Source: Lindgomyces ingoldianus (lineage: Eukaryota > Ascomycota > Dothideomycetes > Pleosporales > Lindgomycetaceae). From it: 64,000 nt of DNA. Positions 11,096 through 20,879 of this stretch are shown in pieces. The DNA lies in the NCBI RefSeq assembly GCF_010093535.1, contig NW_022985206.1, positions 1 to 64,000 on the forward strand, given 5' to 3'. How positions within the stretch are numbered: the first letter of the stretch is position 1; every line of letters starts with the position of its first letter. The notes below the pieces were generated by a model. The model was not told the DNA's origin, did no database searches, and saw only the letters and a program-made list of their open reading frames with translations. A program made the position numbers and the translations under genes.

Positions 11096-11743
11096 AACGT
11101 CGTAGGAGTGCGAGGACCGGGCGGGGTTGTGAAGGTTGTGGTTTAGAGGCAGGGGGTGAGGTTGTATTGAGAGTTGTATGAAGAATTGTAATGAGAGTTG
11201 TATGAGTTGGGGTATTGAGTATTGGGGGACTATGAATAGTAGATTGCAATGAGGGGTTGTTGAACGTTGCTAACGATCTCGAGCACTTTATATCGAGCAC
11301 CCTGGGTCGTCAAGATGTTCATGCCCGACGGGCTGCACTCGCCGATGATCCGGTCATGCTCTGAAAGATACGGAGTGATACACTGCCTCCACGTGCTCCT
11401 GAGATCTAAGCCGAAAAAAGTAGTAGGCGTGCACAGCTCGATGTGCTAGATGTTATGCCGAACTCTAAACCAAGACAAGTAAAAGCCTTGCATACTTGCA
11501 TCAAGCTGATCACCCTTGTGGGGAACCGGAAAAAGCAGACGGAGAGAATATGATTGAGGCTTTGTTTGCAAGACTTGCTTATCTGAGCTTCGTATTCAGG
11601 ATTTCATTATCTAGTTGCGACGTTTAGATTTGCTGAGTGCAGATACAAGGAATGCTGTGGGTCCGGGTAATTGATCCATGAATAGAATCATCAACCCCAG
11701 CTTCCGACGGCAAAGGCGTTCCCAGAACCCGGGATCCTTAGGA
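11096..11743. promoter_or_regulatory. Leader and promoter of the glycosyltransferase gene
   Basis: On the coding (minus) strand, 11096-11270 is CT/CA-rich with imperfect repeats of a catacaactctca motif, like the unstructured leaders of many fungal genes. A TATAAAG motif on the minus strand lies at about 11287-11293, roughly 195 bp before the ATG. The rest, to 11743, should hold the 3' end of the MFS gene. Function is inferred from position and composition. Confidence 0.4.
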
Positions 11744-13642
11744 TCATAGCGTCTCAACAGGCTTCCTCTCCAGAGCAAGTGACATTTCGGACTGAGCTCC
11801 GCGAAAGGACCAAGCCGAATACCTCGATGATATCGGCGACTCGATGTCGTCGTGCGAGAATGTATCAATGATAATTGATGACATCTCAGACTCAAAATCA
11901 CGGGAAACATGTCGAATAACTGCCAGCTCTGCGCCTGCGTTCTGGCGGAAGGCCTCAAAACTCAGACTCTCCTCCTCGTCCCTTACAGGATAAGCTCCTG
12001 CAGGTGGTGCCGCCACTTCTTTGACACTACGCCACTCCATCCCAATAGCAGCCAAAAAGCTCAAGCAAGCGACTATGAGAGCCACGAAAAATGTGCCCTT
12101 GACAAGACTGTAGTTGTAAGCCTCCTTCACCAGTGGCTGGAGACTCACTGGCACGGCGCCTCTAAAAGACGTCGCACCTAAGTGGAGAACGTGCATTGGG
12201 TCGATGCCTCTGATGTCCCCGAGCTTCATTATGAATTTGTCCATGAAAACGTTTTGGCCCACAGCGACGAATACTGCCCCGCCTAGAGTCTGACAGAATG
12301 ACAGCAGTGCGGTACCCGATGGAACATCTTCTTTTGGTAAAACGATTTGGACCGCGAGGTTGGGGTGTTGCATAGAAAACCCCACTCCGAGACCGAGGAT
12401 GACTTGATATCCAATCCATTCGGAGTGGCCGGTGTTTGCAGTCCAAGTTGTAAGCAGGCCCGCACCAATTGACATCAGAATCGAACCCATAATCATAAAC
12501 GGAGTGTAGTAGCCAAATCGTTGGACCAAGCCACCACTAAGGATTGATCCGACGACCACGGAAAGAACAAGCGGTATCATATCGATCCCTGACTTCATCG
12601 CAGATGCATCTTTGATTGCTTGAAACCAGATTGGGAGATAAATTGACACAGTCAGCATGGTGGATCCGACCAAAAATTGGGATAAGCCACCAAATGCAAC
12701 ACTGCGCTGGAAGATGATGCGGGCCGGAACTGTGGCTGTGGTGCGCCGGGTCAGGTACTGTAGGGCGATGAAGGCTACGAATAGAATAGCGAAAACGGCC
12801 AGAAGCGCAATCATTCGAGGTTCCGACCATGCATGCTCTGTTCCTCCCCACTGTAATGCGAGGAGCAAGCATGTGATGGAAGGAATAAAGATCAGCGTGC
12901 CGAGAGGGTCGAGGTTGATGAACATTTCTTTCCAGGGGAGTTTTGGCTTTGTTTCGTCGAGGTGAACGAAGAGCATAGATACCGCAATGGTGATGGCACC
13001 AAGAGGCAAGTTGATGTAGAAACACCATCTCCATGTAGCCTTGGATCCCGTGAAAGCGCCGCCCAACAAAGGACCGGTGACAGATGCAACGCCGAAGCAG
13101 GCGCCAAAGAGACCTTGGAGCATCGGCCTACGATGCAGAGGAACGATATGCAACATGATAAGGATGGCACCTGTGAAGATTCCAGAAGAGCCCAGCCCCG
13201 CTATAGCACGTCCGACGATCAGGATCAGAGAATTAGGCGCAGCACCGCAAATTGCGGAGCCGATCTCGAAGAGCAGAATTCCTGATAAGAACACCCACTT
13301 TGTGGGTAGGAAGGTGTAGATTCTACCGTAGAGGAGGATAAAGCCGCATGCTGTCAACATGTATGCGGAACCGTACCAGCCAACGTCGTCGAGGGAGTGG
13401 AACTGATTGGTGATCTCTGGGATCGCAGGACCAATTATCGTACGATCGAGCGCGACGAGGAAAATGGAGATGTAGAGGGAGAACATAATGAGTGCGACCT
13501 TGGCACGTCCCGGATAGTCTGGTGGCTGATCATCCTGGCGGAACTCTGCCGTATGTGTTGAGGCAACGTACTGTGAATCCTGTGAAGGCCAACGCGTGTG
13601 TTCGAGTTTCGAGCGTCGAAGTGGTGTGTGTTTGAAGGTCAT
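11744..13642 (-). CDS. MFS exporter, DHA2 (14-TM) drug:H+ antiporter type, 632 aa
   Basis: An uninterrupted 632-codon ORF begins at an ATG whose N-terminal tail (about 50 residues) is hydrophilic. The first membrane span is IMFSLYISIFLVALDRTIIGPAIPEI, followed by WYGSAYMLTACGFILLYGRIY, both characteristic of DHA2 transporters. GRAIAGLGSSGIFTGAIL, the antiporter motif C region GVASVTGPLLGGAFT and WRWCFYINLPLGAI follow in order. About 14 hydrophobic segments can be counted, ending near IVACLSFLAAIGMEW. A polar cytosolic tail of about 95 residues comes last, longer than usual. Such proteins in the plasma membrane expel toxins, fungicides or the host's own secondary metabolites using the proton gradient. 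The substrate cannot be told from sequence. Its downstream neighbour is a glycosyltransferase, so conjugation followed by export is a plausible pairing. Confidence 0.9.
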   Translation of the reverse strand: MTFKHTPLRRSKLEHTRWPSQDSQYVASTHTAEFRQDDQPPDYPGRAKVALIMFSLYISIFLVALDRTIIGPAIPEITNQFHSLDDVGWYGSAYMLTACGFILLYGRIYTFLPTKWVFLSGILLFEIGSAICGAAPNSLILIVGRAIAGLGSSGIFTGAILIMLHIVPLHRRPMLQGLFGACFGVASVTGPLLGGAFTGSKATWRWCFYINLPLGAITIAVSMLFVHLDETKPKLPWKEMFINLDPLGTLIFIPSITCLLLALQWGGTEHAWSEPRMIALLAVFAILFVAFIALQYLTRRTTATVPARIIFQRSVAFGGLSQFLVGSTMLTVSIYLPIWFQAIKDASAMKSGIDMIPLVLSVVVGSILSGGLVQRFGYYTPFMIMGSILMSIGAGLLTTWTANTGHSEWIGYQVILGLGVGFSMQHPNLAVQIVLPKEDVPSGTALLSFCQTLGGAVFVAVGQNVFMDKFIMKLGDIRGIDPMHVLHLGATSFRGAVPVSLQPLVKEAYNYSLVKGTFFVALIVACLSFLAAIGMEWRSVKEVAAPPAGAYPVRDEEESLSFEAFRQNAGAELAVIRHVSRDFESEMSSIIIDTFSHDDIESPISSRYSAWSFRGAQSEMSLALERKPVETL

Positions 13643-16600
13643 ATTGACGAAGTGATGAGGATTTGGTGGTGAAAGTAGACGCAGGTCCTCTAGATATTAA
13701 GGACGTGAGAAATATTTCGGGTTGATTAGATCATTGATTGAAGACTGAGGGGGTCGTAGGCTCGCAAGCAAGCACTCTACGGATAGGTCCGCTGAAAGGT
13801 CAGCATCCTGCTTATGCAGGCAGCCCAGGGCCAGCTCAAAGCCACGGCCGGCTGTGTACTCGTGGTGTATCGGTAAATTGCTTGCAGAAATGCTTCGGGG
13901 AATGGCGGGGCCGGAGCACAGCATGATGTTGAGCACAACATGCCTAGGAACCCGCCATGCAAAATAATTGTCTGCCCAAAACTTTGCGATCGGAGAGATT
14001 TTCGTAACTCGATACGAGATGAGGTCAGAGCCTGCGATTTGTTAACCAACTTCACAAAACCGGTACTGGCTGTTGATCGGTTCCTCATCATGTACCGGCC
14101 AAGGCTACAGCATCATCGGAGGTTCGGGTTGTCAAACGCCGTGACGATAGGCACCATGCGCCATCATTCGTCAAACAAAACTGTTTTTCAAACTAGAAAT
14201 TGGTTAGCGCTACGTTGTGGTATCAGCTAGAGTTGTTGCTACTTGCTCTGCGCGTAACAGCGACCATCGAAGATGAAGGATGGTTACAACACAGCCATCC
14301 CAGAACGATACACTCAAAAGGCTCCTCATTCTCCAGTATTCCGGGGTTCGATGCGGTTTCATTGGCGCGCCGCCGACGGCCCTTCGCGTTCTTGATCGGG
14401 GAGGATACAAATTTCTGGAAATTGTCATTCCGAGGTGCGTACACCAAGAGTTTTCGTCTGGTTGTCTCACCAAATGTAGTAGGGTTCGAGCGGGTTTATT
14501 ATACTCCTCTAGGAAATCGAAGAAGAGCAGATCGGCATCACCCAAAGCTGTTGCGCAGGGTATGTCAGCGTCCCTCGTGCAGTCTAGGTGCATTTCGATA
14601 TTGAAGAGTCCCATGGGGTATACCAGGGATTAATGATGGGAAAGAGTTCTTCAAGATAATATACCGGGAAACCTGGAAATGTGGAGACAAGCCGTGTAGA
14701 AGAAACCAATCCGGGTATTTGAGACATCCATGTTGACGACTGATAAGGGACTGCTTCATCGAGGCCCTGCTCAATCTACGTTCTGAGTGCAGCAAAAGAA
14801 CGAGACGTGGGGATTTAAAGTATTCAGCCTTACCTATTTCCTAAGGATGCCAGTGTGCGTCAGTCCATTATTCGGAGAAAACGCTCAATCGAAGGAACCA
14901 CAACAACCACCAGCAGGCCAAAAGAATGAATTTAAACCTCCCGCGCTGATGTAAGAACTCTCATGAAATCGTGGAGGTGACGCGTTACTTCAGAAATAGC
15001 CAAATAGACAGTAAGCTATTGGTCTGATTCTGATTTGGGGGACGCATACAGCCTGCAGCGGTTATCCGTCATCAACACCATTCATCAACAAGGTCTCGGC
15101 ATCGTCCCCTCCAATCAGTGTTTGGACCAATAATCGAATGGTAGTAATGAGCCATGCTTCGCGCAAATAGAATCCTATCGCCGTCCTACATGAGCTATAA
15201 AACCTTGTGCAACTGTTACATTGTGGCTGGCCGGCTTCGGAAATGCAGGTAGCAGTTATCAGATCTGATAGAAGGATTACTGCATCCAAGAAAGGAATTG
15301 TGGATTGTTTTGGCGAATGAGTAATGGGGATGGACTGCCACAGGCGATTCGAACGACTTGAGACGAAACCTGATTGTGCCCTAGGTGACAAGTCCTTAAA
15401 AGGGCTATTTACAAGCCTTCCGATGACGAAGACAGCTCCGTCCCTGCCGTCAGCGACGCGTTCGAGGGGCTTCTGGTGGGGCAGGGCTAGGCATGGCATC
15501 AGCAAGAAATTCTTTAGACAAGTATTTAACAAGAAAAGCTTGTGAAACCTACCAAGCGACGCTTACGCTTCCCCGAGGCCCCGGCGGTGGCAATCTCTGC
15601 TATCTCTTGGCTCTGCATGGCAGCCTGGATACTTAATCTTAACATCACTTCAACCATCGAATTTCAATCTTGCGTCGAGTCCCCTCGAAGAATTTAAACG
15701 CATGCAGTGGAGGCGGGTCGTAACACGACGTCACCATGCTGTCGATTCATTCGTTTGCCAATCGAGAACGGAGCGCGGGGTGAGCACTTGAACGAATTCC
15801 ATGCTCGAAGCTGGATGTATTACAACCCTTTCGTGGCGACTGCAACGTGTCATATGGATTCCGATCGCCATCATCAAAATGCGCATAGGCCGCGAGGTTG
15901 CATGCTGCCAAGCCCGGACTCCTCAACTCGTCAACAACAACCAGGTTTCATATCTGGGGTGAATTGACGTTCTACAGAAGCCGAAAGCACAGCCCGTCGT
16001 GGCCTTTTTGATGACTAACGGTATGTCAGAGCCTTCGTCCTTGAACAAACATAATGCCCCAAATTCCAGTCCTAATTTTCCATCATTTAGTATGCGCTAT
16101 TTTCCCTTCGTATAAATTCCGTTACTATCTCAAAATACTAGTTCCGTTATTATATTCATAAGTACTCTTCCATAAATATGTGGGACAACCCCTCAAAGAC
16201 GTCAGCAAGTAGTCGGAGGGGATAGGGACATGGATAACTGCTATAAGGTCACAGACATTCATGCATTGTAACACAGACAGAGACGAAGCTTTGGCTATCT
16301 GGCTTTGAGGCTTCTAGCCCCAAACACAACTTTCTAAAGGAGCCTAGGATTGTCGCAAGGGCAGACTTTGAGTACCAACTTTTCAGGGGCTTGGTTAGGC
16401 GCTTCCAGTGGCTCATACTTTCAGCTCAGCATGTGGATAACCAGCACACGAAGCAACTGCAACCATAAATTATAGCTTGTTGTAGACGATTCAAAGTGTT
16501 GTAGGCAAAGTTTTGTTAGCAGGTTTCTTCTGAGCTGTGTGCTGCCCTCAGATTCATCGTATCGAACAGGACTGTATTCATGACTTAACCTGATATCGAA

Positions 16601-16784
16601 ATCTGTTGTTAATGAACCTGTGTCTCCTCCAACACGTTTCCAGCCTTCAAGTGAGCTCTTGAATGAGAGCAGATATATTCTATCGCAGAGTTAGTTATGA
16701 AGCTGATGGATGATAGAGGAGGGCGTATGGAGTTTCGAGTATTCAACTAGGCGGTGAGAGCCAAACTGGGTAGATTGAGCTGAA

Positions 16785-16955
16785 GTGTAAGGTCTCTCGA
16801 GCTCGAGAGAGCTCTGGGGCAACTATATAGCCGATAAAATAGGGCTAGTCCCACCCAGATGCGCTAGTCTTCAATGGGAAACGGGTGTAGTCGAGGACCC
16901 ACATTCACCCTAATGCAGGGTCACGTGGAACAATGACACGTGCGACATGTTCAGG
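16785..16955 (+). repeat. Dispersed repeat copy (partial)
   Basis: Shares gtgtaaggtct, gagagagctct, aactatata, gggctagtccca-type and gacacgtgcgacatgtt blocks with 3970-4146, in the same order and orientation, with about 70 extra bases before the end. The upstream half of the repeat (the ctctcgcatgag...aaggtgaatt part) is missing. A tataaatag motif follows at about 16997. Confidence 0.5.
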
Positions 16956-18307
16956 GGGTATCTAGAGGCTTTAAACCAAGAGTCTGTCGCTCTAAGTATA
17001 AATAGTTCGGGGCAAAAGTCTGCAGCTAAGAGAATGGGAAGACGCACTCTCCTAGCCTTTCTGATTTGCTAATAGTAAGACTCGAAACTACAAGAGGTAT
17101 TTAAGTGAATGATGTTCCAAGTGCTAGCCTTGTCGATGCCCATACTGATTGCAATAGTTGCCCCAACAATCACGTCGCTGCTCCTCAGACGCTTGTCCTA
17201 GATTTGTTCTTCGATTTTGTTGTTCATTCCGCGGTAGCATTGTTTCCCCCTCAAGCCACGATATAGCGTGTGATCAATCTACATGCTCGTTGCTTTCTGT
17301 CATGCTACATAAACGATCATAGGTCTCTAGCCTAGAGCCACTAATGGCCAGCAACCGCAGGTCATGGTGATATACAGTTATGGTAAAAAGGCCCTTGGCT
17401 AAAAATCTAAACATGGCCACCTGTTAATACACCCAGCTATATCGTACTGAAGTACATCAAATTTAGTACTGGTTAGTAGTATGCGGGGGGTTGCCAGTAC
17501 AGTAACTGTAACTTCATGTGGGCATAAGTTATTAGAGAAGTGATGTATTGCGGAATGAGGGTACGAAGAGCTATATACTTTATATAGCATGATGAGACGC
17601 CAAGTCCAAGGTTGATTGCACAGCCCATCGTAGAGCCCTTCGGCTTACATTAACTGTATTTAAAGCCCTGTTACTAGCCGGTTACAGCCGTTTATACATA
17701 TTTTAGTTGGGGGAGAGGTGCCAGCGCGGCTGCGGGAGGTGTAGAGGGTGCAAATAGGCCATACGTTGGTCAGAAATTAACTCAGATTACGCCTATCCTG
17801 CGCAGTATGTTAACGATTTGGTAAGAAACTCCACAAAGCCGTTATCTAGACCCTGTATTCACCCCATAATGTTACTTTCTTAGTACATTACCCGCCAGCC
17901 CTAAGGCCCTCAGCCCTTTTTTGCCACTGAGGCCTCAAGCCGTTGATCTTCCTCTAAGAAGGTGCCTGTTCAACATTGTGCCGCTTATGAACATCTTTAG
18001 CGCCCCTAAAACGCTTTCTCTTCGCCCTTATCTGCGTCGGTTTTTCTTGAATTAATACTCTCAAAGCTGTGCGCAATATGCGGGCGAAGGAGCAGCTTTG
18101 TGCAAGTGCGAGAGGAGCTTCTTGCAGGCTAACCAAACTGTCGTGATTAATAGGAACTACCTCTTGTATACAACAACTAAGTTATAGAGCTATAGAAGAA
18201 CTAGCAATACAATATAGTGGTAAGCAGAAAATTAACTAAACTAGAGAGTGCATTAAACTAGTATGAAGTACGGCTTAGGAGGAAGATTAATCCACCTATG
18301 CTCCTAC

Positions 18308-18520
18308 TGTCGCACGTGTCTCACGCGATACTATGGCCACGTACGCTATTCACTCATTAGTACTAGATCCTTTTTCGCACAGTATATAGTCAGCCTAGAG
18401 CTCTCTCTCGCTCCTTAGACCTTACAATACACCAGTTCAATTCACCTTGTTTGGATCTCAATACTTTGTTGACTCGCCTACCCTATGACCCCTACTCACC
18501 TCATGCGAGACCTACCACTC
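18308..18520 (-). repeat. Dispersed repeat copy, minus orientation
   Basis: The reverse complement matches 3970-4146 along the whole length: tgtcgcacgtgtc at one end, then agagctctctctcgc, gaccttacaatacac, aattcaccttgtttgg and ctcatgcgagac. About 30 bp are inserted relative to that copy near 18330-18360. Both copies stand next to TA-rich DNA. Confidence 0.6.
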
Positions 18521-19762
18521 CTTCTCGGCTACGTTGGATACTCCGTAAATGGCCCGTTATACTCCGTACAGTAGAGTAAATCTATTAATTCGCCCGTTAC
18601 AGTGCACTGTTAGGTACCCCCCTCATCTATAAAGTACAGATAGTACTTACAAGCAGCTTGAATAGTACAGAACACCAAAAAGCCTCAAAACCACTCCGTT
18701 ACGTGCGGATGGTCTCGTTGGCTAGGATACCAAACGTGTCGCAAACGTGTTGCGCAACCTTGGGAGTACGTATAGCCGTTAAATAGACCGCTCTTTCCAC
18801 ATTCGCTTCCTTGGAAATCTGAACTCTTTTGAATAGTCCGGTATGAATTAATGATCCCATTCATCCATACGGTACGTTTCAACAACTGCATGAAGCTAGA
18901 TGTCCCCAGGAATAACCTTCAAGGACCCAATAAATCCCTCTCGTCTTCCTAGAACCAAAGAATACGTGAACAGAGTACGAATTCCTGTCCCAAATCATGC
19001 CCTTATCATGTTTCACGTGAGTCGATTTTATGCAACACGTTGGGTCGACAGGGTACGAACCTGAGGTGGGGCATCGCTGGTTTACCTCTCTGAGTGAGTG
19101 AAATTAAAGCTGAGCCAACAATGAGCGGAATCATTGGGACCGCGGCCTGTCGCCGTCGCAATTCCTGGTTCACGTGAATCGACCTTAGAAGTTGACATTG
19201 TCAAAGAACAATCAGTCACCTGACTTAATATCATTGAGAATGTCTTGGCAGCTTTGCTGAGATGACTCATCCTCTCTACACCCTCCATCCCATATTCACA
19301 CGGGGCGCGCCACTCCTCGATTACCGCACTCTTATATTTCACCAAGACTCACTAGGTTCGGAAGTTTCTTCTTAGCAAAAGCGAATATCACTACCAATTT
19401 CATCGGAAACCCCAGTTGTCGCACCGAACTCCGCAACAGACAATTCGAACTGCCTCTTCAATGCTCGAGTCCCCGTCGTCAAATCTACGCTGATTGCTTG
19501 ATAGTTTTTTGATACACTACGTCGAGCCTAGCCTTCGATTGCCCTCGTGTGCATAGCGACGCCACTTACTGCTTCGTAGCCACCCAGCTTCGAGGTGAAG
19601 CTAAATCCCTATTCTAAGACCGCTATACCGCAATTTAAGAAAAGAAGAAAATGCAGAACATCCCGACAAGAAATGAACCAATCTTTAGAATGGCCCGGCG
19701 ACTCCAATACGAATCAAACTAAGAGAAGTCGCCCTCAAAGCCCCCGCCACCGCGGCCCGGTT

Positions 19763-20879
19763 TTAGTCTACACGAGAATCCCGGTGATCATCCGGTTCCG
19801 AATGTGAATGATGCTTCGGCGGCAAGAAACCCTCCTTTTGGCCTCGCTCGGTGATCCATTTCCGAATCGCCTTCCAGTTCCGACAGGTGTGCACGCGCTC
19901 TGTCTCCCCAACTAGGTCGGCCGAAGGATCATTCAGGAGGACAGGTCGCAATGTTACCGGTGTCAAGTCGGCATGACAAAGAATTGCCTGCCTAAGCTGG
20001 TCGATGCAGTGGTCGACATGCATTCTCATCTTCATCCTATGTGCATGCTTCATAGCAGCTTGTAGATGCTGCTCATAGTAATCCGGGTCAAACTGCTGTC
20101 GAATGGTGTTAAGACAGTGCAGGTTGTGCATCATGTCGACACTGCCGTAGAACCCAGGTGTATCCACGACATCCTTAGCCGCTTCCAGGTGAGTCAACTC
20201 CGCTACATGGCCATCCTTGTTCAGCTTCTCTACCTCATTGGGATAAAGTTTGATGTACCGTTCTAAACTTGTCAGTGTTACTGCTGATTACCTTGCGCTG
20301 AAAGACATACCTGCAACGAGCGCCTCCCAATTTGCGTCAATTTCGGGATTTGGTACACCAACATAGTGCAAGTCGTCGTCGTTGAGCTTGCCGTAAATCG
20401 TGCCATTCTCGTGTGCGTGGAGAGAATGCGTGAATCTGACTTTCTCCAGTTTGAGTAAGTGCTTTGGTAAGTCTTGATTAGGTGTTAGTTGGAAACCCAT
20501 TGTTAAAGGTTCTAGCGATCATACCAAAATCAGTGTGGAACCCGTTTCCATACGCCCCGAACGAAACCCGCCCAACCCAATGAGCCCAGATGAGGTCGAT
20601 CAAAATGAGGGTGTGGATGATGATGGAAATATATAAAGGGTATCGTAACATGGCTACTGCCTTCAGCCATGCCCAACCACTTGAAGGCTCTGGCTCGGAG
20701 GTCTGGGTGTCCGGTCGGGATGAGATTAATGACTCCTCATCATCTTCTACGAGACTTGAGTACTCTGGGCCTTGATGAGGAAGGTTCGACTTGAACCTCC
20801 GCACCAACCGCCCCCAGAAGCCCAAACCTTCAGTCTGGAATGTTTTTTCAGTAGTGGAAGACATTATTCTTGGGTACAT
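19763..20879 (-). CDS. UstYa-family (DUF3328) oxidase-like membrane protein, 338 aa, two introns
   Basis: Exons 20879-20525, 20472-20311 and 20262-19763 join in frame into 338 residues; the introns are 52 nt (gtatga...atcaag) and 48 nt (gtatgt...tttag). The N terminus is cytosolic, followed by one membrane span near residues 80-103 (YPLYISIIIHTLILIDLIWA). The middle exon has VRFTHSLHAHENGTIYG and a YVGVPNPEIDANWEALVA segment typical of the family. The last exon holds both diagnostic HxxHC motifs, HNLHC at about 218-222 and HVDHC at 254-258, then QAILCHADLTP and HTCRNW. Characterised relatives (UstYa and UstYb of ustiloxin synthesis) carry out oxidative cyclisation of ribosomal peptides, and other members act in other secondary-metabolite pathways. 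No precursor peptide, tyrosinase or synthase gene was seen within the window, so the pathway is unknown. An in-frame ATG at 20864 is an alternative start. Confidence 0.88.

Larger units (their letters stand above)
13643..19762. other. 6-kb gene-poor spacer with repeat relics
   Basis: Between the MFS promoter and the UstYa-like gene I see no gene that can be supported. The longest candidates are overlapping 117-134-codon ORFs on opposite strands at 14200-14633 and a 156-codon minus ORF at 15062-15532; none shows motifs, signal peptide or membrane segments. Copies of a dispersed repeat sit at 16785-16955 and 18308-18520. TA-rich stretches around 17400-17700 and 18540-18620 (the latter with tactccgta motifs) look like decayed repeat DNA. 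Confidence 0.5.

Noticed and set aside
14200..14633. Overlapping 117-134-codon ORFs on both strands
   Set aside because: They overlap in opposite directions, have no recognisable motif and look equally poor; neither can be preferred.
15062..15532. 156-codon minus-strand ORF
   Set aside because: No domain, signal or membrane pattern, and the composition is like the surrounding spacer.
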